Shown here: one piece after another, positions 33,301 through 43,215 of the stretch
Numbering within the stretch: the first letter of the stretch is position 1
How the letters are laid out: every line of letters starts with the position of its first letter
Source: Vicia villosa
Taxonomy: Eukaryota; Streptophyta; Magnoliopsida; Fabales; Fabaceae
DNA length: 64,000 nucleotides
Direction of reading: 5' to 3'
Assembly (NCBI RefSeq): GCF_029867415.1
Contig: NC_081185.1
Span: 27,267,293-27,331,292 of the forward strand
Translations under genes and position numbers: made by a program
The notes under the pieces: model-generated
What the model was told of the DNA's origin: nothing
The model's database searches: none
The model's input: only the letters and a program-made list of their open reading frames with translations

Positions 33301-35817
33301 TACCTCCAAGTCATTATCATCGGCTTCTTCATTTTCTCCAAAAATTGACATGCTCAAAACTTTTTCGAGAGGTAATTGCAATACACTCTCCACATGATCA
33401 CTTTCTTCCACTTGTTGGAGCACTTGTATATTGCTACTAGTGCCAATATCCTCTTTATGCTTCATGGTATTATGAACATTGATTTTTAACTCTTCATCAT
33501 AAACCTTCAAAGTCAGAGTGCCCCCATCCATATCTATCATGACTCTCCCCGTTTCCAAGAATGGTCGTCCCAAAATTATCGGCATCTCTTCGTCTTCTGG
33601 CATTTCAAGAATTACAAAATCTACCGGAAACACAAACTTATCCACTTTCACAAGGACGTCTTGGACTACTCCGTAAGGTCGCTTGACCGAATGATCTGCA
33701 AATTGGAGAGTCATCCGAGTGTCTTGGATTGCACCAATTCCCAACTTTTTGTAGATGGATAGAGGCATGAGACTGATACTTGCCCCCAGATCAATTAGAG
33801 CTCTCTTGAAAGATCTATCTCCAATAGTGCAAGGGATAGTAACTGCTCCTCTATCCTTCTTCTTCACTGGTATCTTCATGCCCTGCAAAATAGCACTACA
33901 AGTTTCTGTTAGAATAATGGGGTGGTCTGCAATGGTTCGCTTTTTAGCGATGATGTCCTTCATGAATTTGGCATAGGTGGGCATTTGCTCAAGTGCTTCC
34001 AACAACGGAATGTTCAGCTCCAGCTTTTTGAATAATTCCAAGAACTTCTCAAAATTCTTTTCTTGCTGCCCCTTTTTCTTGTTTCTTTGAGGGTAAGGCA
34101 GCTTGACTTCTGGTGTTGGTGTTAATACTTTTTCTTTCGTAACTGGTGCTGGTGTTACCACTTCTTCTTCCACTTGCTCATTCTCTCTTATGTCCAGCTC
34201 CACCTCAAGCAATTGATCCTCACTCTCCGAATCCTTTTCCACCGCTTCACGTGGTTTCCCTCTCCGTGTGGTGACGGCATTGATTTTTTGATTGTCTTTA
34301 GGATTAGTAACAGTTGCGCTTGGGAGGGCTCCTGGTGCTTGCGGAATTGCAAGGTGTTGAGCAATTTGACTCATTTGTACTTCAAGGTTCTTAATTGAGG
34401 CTCCGGTGTTCCTTAAATTGCTACGTGTCTCTTCTTGGAATTGGGAGCTTTGAGCGGCCATCTTTTCAATGGCAATTTCCCAATCCGCCTTTCTTGGACC
34501 CTGTGGTTGGTATTGTTGTTGAGGTTGCTGGTATGGTTGTTGTTGCGGACGATATTGTTGTCCCTGTGGTTGGTATTGTTGAGTCTGAGGCTGATATGGT
34601 TGTTGTCCTTGAACCTGCTTCTGGACGTTTCCTTGCTGGTCTTTCCATGAGAAATTCGGATGATTTTTCCACCCCGGATTATATGTGTTGGCATAAGGAT
34701 TGTTTTGCCTCAACATATGAATCTGCTCAACCTGTTCTTGAGTTGCTACACAATGCATAGCAAAGTGCGGTCCACCACATATTTCACAAAGAACCGCTTT
34801 AACTGGTTCCACCTGTGCTACTGTCTGAGTTCCAATATTCATCTTTTTTAACCTTCTCTCTACCTCTGCAGCAATCTGATCCTCCATCTTTACAACCTGT
34901 TCTGGCAACTTCAAATCAATTTTGCCCTCCGGTTGGCTCATGGTACGATCATACAACTCAAGATGCTCATTAGCAGCTATTGCCTCTATGATCCTTTTCA
35001 TAACTGTGGCTGTAGCAAAATTTGTTGAACCACCAGCAGCGGTATCAATAAGCTGCTTTGTCTTAAGTCGCAACCCATTCACAAAATTCTGCATTTTCTC
35101 GGTAGCGTCCATGTTATGAGTAGGACATGCAGTCAAACACCTTTTGAACCTCTTGTATGCATCCCCCAATGATTCCCCCTCTTTTTGTTTGAAATTGACA
35201 ATGTCGTATCTTTTTCGGATAAACACCGATGCAGGAAAATATTCATTGAGGAATGCCGTTTCCATCTCTTGCCATGTCGTGATACTTGCAGCCGGAAGTG
35301 AGTAAAACCACTCCTCTGCATCATCAGTAAGTGTAAACGGGAACATAACAAGTCTCTTAGCCTCCTCTGAATGACCTTCGATCTTCAACGAAGTTGTCGT
35401 AGTGAGAAATCTCTGAAGATGCTTATTTGCATCCTCGTTAATTCTTCCGGAGAACGGCTTGCTCTCTAACTGGCGAATGGTGGATGGATGCAATTGAAAA
35501 TGTGCCACATTCACAGGTTGATTAACAATAGTCATCCGGTTGGGGTGAGCATTTGCCCCTCCATAGTCCCCTAACAATCTTTCTGCAGGAGGTTGATTTC
35601 CAGCCATGTTAACTGGTTCCTGAACTACCTCCCTGTCAAAGTCAGAGTCGCTGTGCTCCGAATGCACAGACACTTCGTCGTCGCTTTCCTGATGTGGAAC
35701 ACTAAGACTTGCACTTGGTGCTGCCAGTCTTTCAAGTCTTGCCTTGCGGCGTCTCTCGTGCAGAGCTCTTTCTGGTTCTGTGTCAAAGGAAAATTTAGCT
35801 GAGGTCTGACCTCGCAT
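30304..35817 (-). CDS. Athila gag-pol polyprotein, 1837 residues, uninterrupted
   Basis: One open frame from MRGQTSAKF. Gag covers about residues 100-300 ([34 protein letters not shown]) with a CCHC knuckle [13 protein letters not shown] and a Gln-rich stretch (about 390-450). The protease active site is ALIDLGAS at about 676. Reverse transcriptase has [20 protein letters not shown] and the catalytic FMDD (about 1122; FMDD in place of YVDD). RNase H has CDAS (about 1269), [10 protein letters not shown] and YTDHAAL. Integrase has an HHCC finger (CHDSEYGGH...CDKCQ) and catalytic GIDFMGP (about 1546), SDEGTH (about 1606) and GQVEVSN (about 1642) with the expected 35-residue D-to-E spacing. All active-site residues I can check are intact. 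The start lies 130 bases after the primer site. Confidence 0.96.
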   Translation of the reverse strand: MRGQTSAKFSFDTEPERALHERRRKARLERLAAPSASLSVPHQESDDEVSVHSEHSDSDFDREVVQEPVNMAGNQPPAERLLGDYGGANAHPNRMTIVNQPVNVAHFQLHPSTIRQLESKPFSGRINEDANKHLQRFLTTTTSLKIEGHSEEAKRLVMFPFTLTDDAEEWFYSLPAASITTWQEMETAFLNEYFPASVFIRKRYDIVNFKQKEGESLGDAYKRFKRCLTACPTHNMDATEKMQNFVNGLRLKTKQLIDTAAGGSTNFATATVMKRIIEAIAANEHLELYDRTMSQPEGKIDLKLPEQVVKMEDQIAAEVERRLKKMNIGTQTVAQVEPVKAVLCEICGGPHFAMHCVATQEQVEQIHMLRQNNPYANTYNPGWKNHPNFSWKDQQGNVQKQVQGQQPYQPQTQQYQPQGQQYRPQQQPYQQPQQQYQPQGPRKADWEIAIEKMAAQSSQFQEETRSNLRNTGASIKNLEVQMSQIAQHLAIPQAPGALPSATVTNPKDNQKINAVTTRRGKPREAVEKDSESEDQLLEVELDIRENEQVEEEVVTPAPVTKEKVLTPTPEVKLPYPQRNKKKGQQEKNFEKFLELFKKLELNIPLLEALEQMPTYAKFMKDIIAKKRTIADHPIILTETCSAILQGMKIPVKKKDRGAVTIPCTIGDRSFKRALIDLGASISLMPLSIYKKLGIGAIQDTRMTLQFADHSVKRPYGVVQDVLVKVDKFVFPVDFVILEMPEDEEMPIILGRPFLETGRVMIDMDGGTLTLKVYDEELKINVHNTMKHKEDIGTSSNIQVLQQVEESDHVESVLQLPLEKVLSMSIFGENEEADDNDLEVVSMLETQPIFKGSRTHRWEDLRQPIALGCNEEKPKSSELKQLPENLKYVFLDSEEKCPAIISSSLKNIQEVKLIEVLKKFKGAMGWKIEDLKGISPTMCMHKILMEEDHKPVVQPQRRLNPVMKEVVRKEVVKLLDAGLIYPISDSSWVSPVHVVPKKGGTTVIANEKNELIPTRTVTGWRVCIDYRRLNLATRKDHFPLPFIDQMLERLAGHDYYCFLDGYSGYNQIAVAPEDQEKTAFTCPYGIFAYRRMPFGLCNAPATFQRCMTSIFADMLEKHMEVFMDDFSVFGSSFDNCLANLSLVLQRCQESNLILNWEKCHFMVREGIVLGHKISHRGIEVDQAKVEVISKLPPPVNEKGIRSFLGHAGFYRRFIRDFSKIAKPLTTLLVKDRTFVFDKECADAFETLKNKLVSAPIVIAPDWSLPFEIMCDASDIAVGAVLGQRREKLLHVIYYASHVLNPAQINYATTEKELLAVVYAFDKFRQYLLGSKVIVYTDHAALKYLFAKQDSKPRLLRWILLLQEFDVEIRDKKGCENTVADHLSRMSPIEETEERRPIKDEFADEHILAVIGVPWFADYANYLVGGIIPDDFDSNRKKKFVHDCRFYLWDDPYLYKRGVDGLIRRCVPEEEQKDVLRACHDSEYGGHFSGDRTASKVLQSGLYWPSLFKDSQEMVKECDKCQRTGNISKRNQMPQNFMLEVELFDVWGIDFMGPFPPSFGKNYILVAVDYVSKWVEAVALPTNDAKVVVKFLRENIFARFGVPRALISDEGTHFLNHLMEKLLQKYNVKHRIATPYHPQTSGQVEVSNRQLKQILEKTVSSSRKDWATKLDDALWAYRTAFKTPIGMSPYQLVYGKACHLPLELEHKAFWATKFLNMDLSLAGNSRILQLHELEEFRNRAYENAKVYKEQTKKWHDRRIQKKEFWEGQLVLLYNSRLKHFPGKLRSKWSGPFMVHKVFPYGAVEIKNQANGDIFKVNGQRLKPYFQGQPVGQVDVIRLA

Positions 35818-35946
35818 AAACAGTTAGACAACAGTTAGAACAGATACAAGACTGCAACGAAATTAAAATTAACAGATAAAAATAAAATTTTGGTCGCAGA
35901 GCAACAAAATTTCAATTGACTTAAAGTTCGGCTTATAGTTTGGCAG

Positions 35947-35964
35947 TCCCCGGCAACGGCGCCA
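35947..35964 (-). other. Athila primer-binding site (tRNA-Asp type)
   Basis: The minus strand reads TGGCGCCGTTGCCGGGGA, the site typical of Athila elements and complementary to tRNA-Asp. It lies a few bases from the 5' LTR at 35971. Bases 35818-35946 are the leader, with no ORF. Confidence 0.9.
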
Positions 35965-35970
35965 AAAACT

Positions 35971-37412
35971 TGATCGGAAAATAGCAAGTGTACTACTTTT
36001 GTTACCGATGTAGTTATTAAAATGGAGTTGAATCCAAGTATCGATCACAAGGACTGCGAATAACGTATAAGGCAGTACTAAATTTCAATTGAACAAAAAG
36101 CTATTGTTGGGTTTTTGATTTGCTTGATGAAAATACTAACTGTTTATAATAAAAAACGATAAGTAAATGATGATTTGGTTCACAAATGATAAGGCATGCT
36201 AAGGTTGATGTATAAATCTTATGTAACCCCTTGAAAACACCGTTGTTCATGAAAAGATGTGACCACAATTGAGTATCGATTCTATAAAATAGTTTTCCCT
36301 AATTCCTTAGTGGAGAACTTCTTAATACTTAAAAGTCAATTTCAATTCCTCAATAATTGATTTTAGTATTAAGGCATTATGCATCGTGTTCTAGAATGGA
36401 TGATCACTATGGTGAAATCCTTATTCCTAAGCGATTTACCGGTAATGTTTTGATTCAAAACGCATTAGAGTGGTGTGTCAAGCCTAACCCTAATCATAGA
36501 TCAACAAAATATTTTCCAATACAATGAAGCATTAAAATCTTTGAATCATAAACTCAAATTATAAAAACATCAAATTCATCACAACGGTTTTAACAAGTCA
36601 TTACATGAAAAGATTTAGGGACATCACCCTAGCATGAAATAGTTTAGCTACTCATAATGTTTAAGAAAATAACAAGAGTAATTGAAGTCATTACGAGAAA
36701 TTATTGGTTGATATGATCTCCAATCGCGAGTGCTCTTGAAGATCTTCTTCCAAAACCCTTGACTCTTCTTTCTCTGTAATTCTCTATGCTCAATGATCCA
36801 AGATGCCTCCACACTTCTTCCCGTTAGGTTTTAGTAGTGTTGGCTCACTTCCTCAGCATCCGAAAGGTCCGAAATACCCTTAATGAGATCCATTCTTTCA
36901 AAATTACAAAACTTGAACATCTGCCCGCGCCTAACAACACGGACCGTGTGCAGGAACACGGGTGCCCGTGTTGATCAACTGCTTCAGCCCTCAAAATTGC
37001 CTTTCCACGCATCTTTTCACACGGGCCGTGTGCAGGAACACGGGTGCCCGTGTGAAACCTCTGTTTTGCTTTCCAAAAACATCTTTCCAGCCATCTTTTG
37101 ACACGGCCCGTGTGCTGCACACGGGTGCCCGCGTTGACCTCAACTTTGGCTCTTTTGACTACTTTCTCCGCTCATGCTCGCCATAAGTCTCTACCTTTCC
37201 CGTGCATCAACCTGGCCACACACAAACTAACAACCAACGCATAAAACGGCATTTGAATAATACTCAAAACACACTAACATGTAACAACATCACACAATCG
37301 AAAAACAAGAAACTTACTTCAAAAACATATGACAATGCCACTTAGTATTACCCAGATTGCGAATTTCGGTCGGAAAAAGATGCGGAAACTTACTGGAAAT
37401 GGTGACCGATCA
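35971..37412 (-). repeat. Athila 5' LTR (1442 bp)
   Basis: Starts (on +) TGATCGGAAAATAGCAAGTG and ends GGTGACCGATCA. Carries the same three hairpin units (36936-37135) as the 3' LTR, with one base change in the last unit (CCCGCGTT for CCCGTGTT). Confidence 0.96.
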
Positions 37413-37417
37413 AAGGC

Positions 37418-38009
37418 CTTCTTGGATGAGATGGAACAATTAAGATTGGCTGCTGAAATGGAAGCAAATCCATGCAGGGATATTGTTATCTTTATTCCTG
37501 ATTATCCTGTTCTGCTCGGAGACTTCAAGACTCTCTTTGACTATCTGAGGGAAAACCCTTCTGAGAAAGATCAAAGCTTGGTCATTCCAGAAGTTGTTGA
37601 CCCACCAGAAGTTGAAGGTCCTTCTGCTCCCAGGAATCTAGCTGCCATTCTTCAGGCACTTGAGAATGGAGACTCGGAAATTCCTGCTGCAGAATATGGA
37701 GATGCTTCTATGCAAGAAGCAGATGCTGAAGATCATGTTGCTGAATCAGATCCTGTTGAGGAAATCCCTGCAAATGATCTATCCATGGAAGCTACAGATC
37801 AAGTTGATATTCCTGTGGTTGAAAGCGTTGAAGCTTCTTCTGATGAATCTTCTCGTCTTGCAAGGACTCTGGAAGAAATTCAGAGGAGACAGGATGAGCA
37901 AAGCTCACTCAATGCTGAGTATAGAGCTTTCATGGTGAGGCAAGATGGACACAACAATGAGGTTCAAGAGATGCTGGCCAAGATCTTGTCAAGGCTAGGG
38001 CCATCTTAG
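37418..38009 (+). CDS. SIRE-A envelope-like ORF, C-terminal part
   Basis: Continues the frame broken at 25435: FLDEMEQLRLAAEMEA..., ending LAKILSRLGPS and TAG-terminated at 38009. Bases 37413-37417 are the AAGGC duplication. The lengths on the two sides add to a multiple of three, so the Athila insertion is the only break. The part is acidic with helical stretches and an apparent coiled coil near the end (RTLEEIQRRQDEQSSLNAEY). SIRE-B has the homologous end at 49547. Confidence 0.85.
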
Positions 38010-39289
38010 ATTGAGTCTGTGTTGTTTCTTTCTTTTCGTTGCATCTATCTTTGTGCATCTGATCTTACTTATCTTCATGTACTTCTGTACCTGCTGTTTG
38101 AACTTTAATGAAATCATCTTCTTCCTCCGTGTGTTTCGTTTTGTTTGTCTCTGAATCCTTTTTGCTTTTTGATGATATGACAAAAAGGGGGAGAAATATG
38201 TGATAAATGATTTGATTAATCTATCAGTTGCTGGGTAAAGCTCCCACACATTTACTAACAAGAACTGCAAGTTCTATATGGTTTAAGTGTTTTGCAGGTA
38301 TAAAGAAGTGAAGAGAATCTTCAAAGCAAACACAAGAAGCAAAACCATAAGAAGTGTTATTATGTAAAAAGAATAAGCTCATGGAAACTGAAGCAAGCTG
38401 AGTGCTGTCAAGCTTCAGAAATCAGAAGCAAGAAAGAAGAATGAATCAGAAGCACTGATAATAGAATTTGATCCATATTTGTCTATTTGTTCTGACAAAA
38501 TTCTATTTGCTCTGATACATTACTTTAGCCTATATGGCTCTGATACATATCATGTGTTCTAATATACATTTTATGTTCTGACTCGTTCATGCTGACTTTT
38601 GTCGTTTAGTTTTTGTTCTGTAACATTTCAGGATGTAGAGATGCTCTGATGATGCTCTGGTACATTCAACAATGTTCTGATACAAATCTAGCATGAAGTG
38701 ATGTTGGTAGAAATTCAAAGCTCTGAAGCTATCCGAGGGAAGCAGAAATCAGAAGCTGTGAATGCTCTAAAGATCCAGAAAACTCAAGTTCTGAAGCTGT
38801 CCTAAATGGAAGCAGAAATCAGAAGCTGTGAATGTTCAGAAGATCAAAGAAATTCAAGTTCTGAAGCTGTCCTAGATGGAAGCAGAAGTCAGAAGCTGTG
38901 AATGTTCAGAAGATCAAAGAAATTCAAGTTCTGAAGCTGTCCTAGATGGAAGCAGGAATCAGAAGCTGTGAGTGTTCTAGGGATCTAAAGAAATTCTAGT
39001 TCTGAAGCTGTCCAATGGAAGCAGAAGTCAGAAGCTATGAATTCTCTGAAGACAGAAGCTTATGTGATCGTCTCTACCGAAATAATCAGGGAAGTCTTTT
39101 ATTAAAGTTCTTCGAGTATTTATTTCAGGGGGAGATTATTTATCTCAGGGGGAGATTGTTAATCTCAGGGGGAGACATATTCATATGCTTATGCTATAGC
39201 TGTGTAATTTGTCTTTTGCCGTCTGCTCTTTCTGATCGCAAATTCATATCATTTATATATGTTTTTGTCATCATCAAAAAGGGGGAGAT
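38010..39289 (+). other. SIRE-A 3' region with repeats and multiple polypurine motifs
   Basis: No ORF is supported. It includes AAAAAGGGGGAGAAATATGTG at about 38180, a 70-bp tandem repeat (38716-39060), three CAGGGGGAGA motifs (39126-39172) and the final tract AAAAAGGGGGAGAT just before the LTR at 39290. Several polypurine-like copies upstream of the 3' LTR are a known Sirevirus trait. Confidence 0.8.
38716..39060 (+). repeat. 70-bp tandem repeat, about five copies
   Basis: The phrase GTTCTGAAGCTGTCC recurs at 38788, 38858, 38928 and 38999, with a diverged copy at about 38718. The units are 70-71 bp and include GGAAGCAGAAGTCAGAAGCT. SIRE-B keeps a single related unit near 50285-50340, so the array expanded in the SIRE-A family. 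Confidence 0.9.
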
Positions 39290-40513
39290 TGTTAGAACAA
39301 GTTTTGTTCTGATCAATTATCTTAGTTTTGATGATAACAATAATATGAATTTTGCTTAAGATTATATGGTACTCTAATCCAATGCAATTTCCTTTTCAGG
39401 AAATATATAAAGAGTATGCATAATTCAGCGCTCAGAAGCTTTGTCTCAAATGGTTCAGCATGCAACATCAGAACATGGTCTGGCAAGACATCAGAAGATG
39501 GTCGAAGCAGAATCAGAACATGGGTCTATGGAAGCATCAGAAGAACAAGAGAACAGAAGCACTGAAGTTCTGATGGTATCACGCTCAGAAGCACTTCAAG
39601 GTCAGAAGATCAGAAGATGCTTTGCACCAAGCTGTTTGACTCTGATGATATTCAAACGTTGTATTCACAAACATCAGATCAGAAGGAAGTACAAGTGGCA
39701 AGCTACGCTGACTGACAAAAGGAACGTTAAAAGCTATTATAGGCTACGTCAGTAGACACAGCGTGAACAAGGCTCGAGGTAGTTGACAAAAGCGTATAAC
39801 ATTAAATGTGATGCTGTACGGAACACGCAAAGCATTAAATGCATTCAACGGTCATCTTCTCCAACGCCTATAAATATGAAGTTCTGATGAGAAGCAAGGT
39901 TTATGATTTTAATGATTCTAACGATTCTGCACCAAAACAACTCATATTAACTTGCTGAAACTCTGTTCTATTCAAAGCTCAGAATCTTCATCTTCATCAA
40001 AGCTCACTACATTGCTGTTGTAATATATTAGTGAGATTAAGCTTAAACGTTAAGAGAAATATCACAGTTTGTGATTATAGCTTTTAAGAAGCAATTGTAA
40101 TACTCTTAGAATTGATTACATTAAGTTGTAAGGAACTAGAGTGATCGTGTGGATCAGAATACTCTAGGAAGTCTTAGAGGTTATCTAAGCAGGTTGTAAC
40201 TAGAGTGATCGTGTGGATCAGTATACTCTAGAAAGTCTTAGAGGGTATCTAAGCAGTTGTTCCTGGAGTGATCAGTGTGTGATCAGAAGACTCTGGAAGA
40301 CTTAGTTGCTGACTAAGTGGAGAACCATTGTAATCCGTGCGATTAGTGGATTAAATCCTCAGTTGAGGTAAATCATCTCTGCGGGGGTGGACTGGAGTAG
40401 TTTAGTTAACAACGAACCAGGATAAAAATAACTGTGCAATTTATTTTTATCTGTCTAGTTTTTAAAGCTACACTTATTCAAACCCCCCTTTCTAAGTGTT
40501 TTTCTATCCTTCA
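39290..40513 (+). repeat. SIRE-A 3' LTR (1224 bp)
   Basis: Same length as the 5' LTR. Differences noticed by eye: GTTTTG for GATTTG near the start, ATGTGATG for ATGCGATG, and GCATTC for GCACTC. Flanked by ACTAG at 40514-40518. Confidence 0.95.
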
Positions 40514-40518
40514 ACTAG

Positions 40519-41251
40519 ATGACAGGCTACGAAGTCTATCTCTGACTGACAAAAGGAACGTTAGAAGCTACAAAAGGCAAAGTCAGTAAAAGCAGTAAAA
40601 ACATGGCTCGAGGTAGTTGACAAAATAGTGAAAACATTAAATGTAAAGCTGTCCAGTCATGCAACGCATTAAATGCTCTCCAACGAACATCTTCTCAAAA
40701 TGCCTATATATATGAAGTTCTGATCAGAAGCAAAAGAACAATTCTTGAAAACGAACTAAAACGCTGCTGAACTTTATTTCAAACGAACTTCGTCTTCAAC
40801 CTCACTTTCATTGTAATATCTTAGTGAGAATTAAGCTTAGAACATAAGAGAAATATTACAGTTGTGATTATAGCTTTCTAAGAAGCATTTCAATACTCTT
40901 GTAATCATTTATTTTACATTCTTTTGTAAAAGGTTCCTAGAGTGATCAAGTTGTGATCAGTAGACTCTAGAAGACTTAGAAGTTTCTAAGTGTTGATTTC
41001 CTAGAGTCATCAAGGTATGATCAGTATACTCTAGAAGACTTAGGGTGTTTCTAAGTGGATAACCATTGTAATCAAGATTGATTAGTGGATTAAATCCTTA
41101 GTTGAGGTAAATCACCCTAAGGGGTGGGACTGGAGTAGTTTCATTAACAACGAACCAGGATAAAAATATTGTGTTCATTATTTTTTTCTTAAGAGTTTTT
41201 AAAGTCACACTTATTCAACCCCCCCCCTTCTAAGTGTTTTTCTATCCTTTA
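40519..41251 (+). repeat. SIRE-B 5' LTR, remainder after the SIRE-A insertion
   Basis: Begins ATGACAGGCTACGAAGTC directly after the SIRE-A target duplication and matches 50987 onward in the 3' LTR. TATA-like TATATATA at 40705-40712. Two CCTAGAGT(G/C)ATC...GATCAGTA inverted-repeat modules at about 40930-41060. Ends TATCCTTTA. Confidence 0.88.
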
Positions 41252-41253
41252 CT

Positions 41254-41265
41254 TGGTATCAGAGC
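41254..41265 (+). other. SIRE-B primer-binding site
   Basis: TGGTATCAGAGC, a perfect copy of the standard initiator tRNA-Met site, followed by ACCGGTTCTAGG. Confidence 0.92.
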
Positions 41266-41334
41266 ACCGGTTCTAGGTGAAAGCACTTAACCGTGTTAGA
41301 AAAAGATTCAGGGTGAGAAAAACACAAAGTCAAT

Positions 41335-43169
41335 ATGGCTGATATTGTTACCACTTCTACATCTACTTCAAATGGTCAACACAACAATGGAAATGGATAC
41401 TCTAGACTACCAGTATTTGATGGTGAAAACTTTGAATACTGGAAAGGTAGATTGGAAAGTTATTTTCTGGGTCTAGATAGTGATTTATGGGACTTGCTTA
41501 TGGATGGTTACAAACATCCAGTAAATGCCAATGGAGCAAAGATGTCAAGACAAGAAATGAGTGATGATCAAAAGAAATAATTTAAAAATCATCATAAGTC
41601 AAGGACTATTCTGCCGAATGCTATTTGTCATTCTGAATATGAGAAGACATCAAATAGAGACACTGTCCATGACATCTTTGAATCAATGAAGATGACTCAC
41701 GAAGGAAATGCCCAAGTCAAAGAGACAAAAGCTCTTGTATTAATCCAGAAGTATGAAGCCTTCAAGATGGAGGATGATGAAAACATTGAAATAATGTTCT
41801 CAAGATTTCAAACCTTGACTGCTGGATTAAGAGTGCTTGACAAGGGATATACTAAGGCTGATCACGTCAAGAAGATCATCAGAAGCTTGCCCAGAAGATG
41901 GGGCCCAATGTTGACTGCATTCAAGATAGCAAAGAATCTGAATGAAGTCTCTTTGGAAGAGCTGATCAGCGCCTTGAGGAGTAATGAAATAAATCTGGAT
42001 GCTAATGAACCTCAAAAGAAAGGTAAGTCTATTGCTTTAAAGTCATTAGATAAAAAATGCATTAACGCTTTTCAGAAGAAGAAGACAAACTATCCATGAT
42101 CTCCAGAAGGGTAAACCAACTCTAGAAGAGTAAACAAAGGAAGTTTAAGAACTTCAGAAGTTCTAAGAAGCCTGAAAGAGGAGAATCTTCTAGAATCAGA
42201 AAATCTGACAAAAAGAAGGTCACATGCTTTGAGTGTATGGAGCCATGACATTACAAGAGTGAGTGTCCAAAGCTTTAGAGGGAGAAACCCAAGAAGAAGT
42301 TCCAAAAGAAGAAAGTTCTTATGGCAACTTGGGATGATTCAGATTCATCAGAATCAGAATCAGACTCTAAGGGCGAGCAAGCCAACATAACATTGATGGC
42401 TACTGTGGATGATGGATCAGAATCTACATCAGAATCAGACTCTGACTCTGAAGAGGTATTTTCTGAACTATCTAGAGATGAGCTTGCTTCCTGTTTAGCT
42501 GAAATTCTTGAAATCATGGCTAAGCTTAGTATCAAGTACAAAAAGCTGAGAAAGCTTTTTGTATCTGAAACTAAGAAGCTTGAATTAGAAAATTCTGAAC
42601 TTAAAGAAAAAGTTTTAAAACTATCCAAAGATGCTGAGTCATCTTCTGGTTCAGAAAAATCTATTCCAAGCTTGAACAATATTCTTAAAGAATATGACTT
42701 GAGTTTCAGGAAGTTCTTATCTAGAGGTATTGGTAGAAGTCAACTTGCCTCCATGACATATGGTGTTAGTGGAAACAAGAGAGTTGGCATTGGTTATGAG
42801 GGTGAAACCCCATACAAACTTGAACCTATGGATGATATGAAAATCACATACAAGCCATTGTATGATCAGTTCAAGTATGGCCACTCCCATGATATTAGGC
42901 TCACCTCACATGCTAAAAGCTTTCACATTACACACACAAATAAGCATGTGACACAAAATAGAAAATATCATGTTGCTCAACCTAAGGAATATCATGATGT
43001 ACCTCATGTTAATTATCATGCTAAACCCAAGTTCAATCAGAACTTGAGGAAAACTAACAAGAAAGGACCTAAGAAAATGTGGGTACCTAAGGAGAAGATA
43101 ATTTCTGTTGCAGATATCCTTAGCAGCAAAGAAGTAAAAGCAAAACATGTCATGGTACCTGGACTCTAG
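41335..43169 (+). pseudogene. SIRE-B gag, broken
   Basis: Starts at ATG 41335 (MADIVTTSTS) with LPVFDGENFEYWKGRLESYF. A TAA lies at 41578, the frame reopens at 41686 (EGNAQVKETKALVLIQKYEA; YTKADHVKKIIRSLPRRWGP), and it shifts near 42060-42300. The zinc knuckle there is damaged (CFEC...CP with a stop at the Gly-His position near 42248). The C-terminal extension (42321-43169) is open and contains the acidic Ser-rich and helical regions seen in SIRE-A. Confidence 0.88.
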
Positions 43170-43215
43170 GTGCTCACGACACATGACGGGAAAAAGGTCT
43201 ATGTTCTAAGACCTG

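Larger units (their letters stand above)
25436..37412 (-). mobile_element. Full-length Athila (Ty3/Gypsy) retrotransposon
   Basis: LTRs of 1442 bp at both ends (TGATCGG...CCGATCA, a 7-bp inverted terminus) and target duplication AAGGC (25431-25435, 37413-37417). Minus-strand order: 5' LTR (37412-35971), tRNA-Asp-type primer site, leader, uninterrupted gag-pol (35817-30304), spacer with hairpin repeats, envelope-like ORF (29576-28248), a 1.37-kb spacer with repeated polypurine motifs, 3' LTR (26877-25436). I counted about five LTR differences by eye. Everything needed for autonomous movement appears present. Confidence 0.96.
19253..40513 (+). mobile_element. SIRE-A: young Sirevirus (Copia) derivative without pol, carrying a nested Athila
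   Basis: Two 1224-bp LTRs (19253-20476 and 39290-40513) are flanked by ACTAG on both sides (19248-19252, 40514-40518). I noticed only three base differences between the LTRs by eye. Order: LTR, primer site, gag with one stop, a short scar where protease, integrase, RT and RNase H should be, envelope-like ORF (split by Athila at 25436-37412), repeat-rich 3' region, polypurine tract, LTR. Without Athila it would be about 9.3 kb. It must have been moved by enzymes of another element. Confidence 0.93.

Noticed and set aside
34395..34760. Hydrophobic ORF opposite Athila gag-pol
   Set aside because: It is the antisense shadow of the Gln/Pro-rich part of gag.
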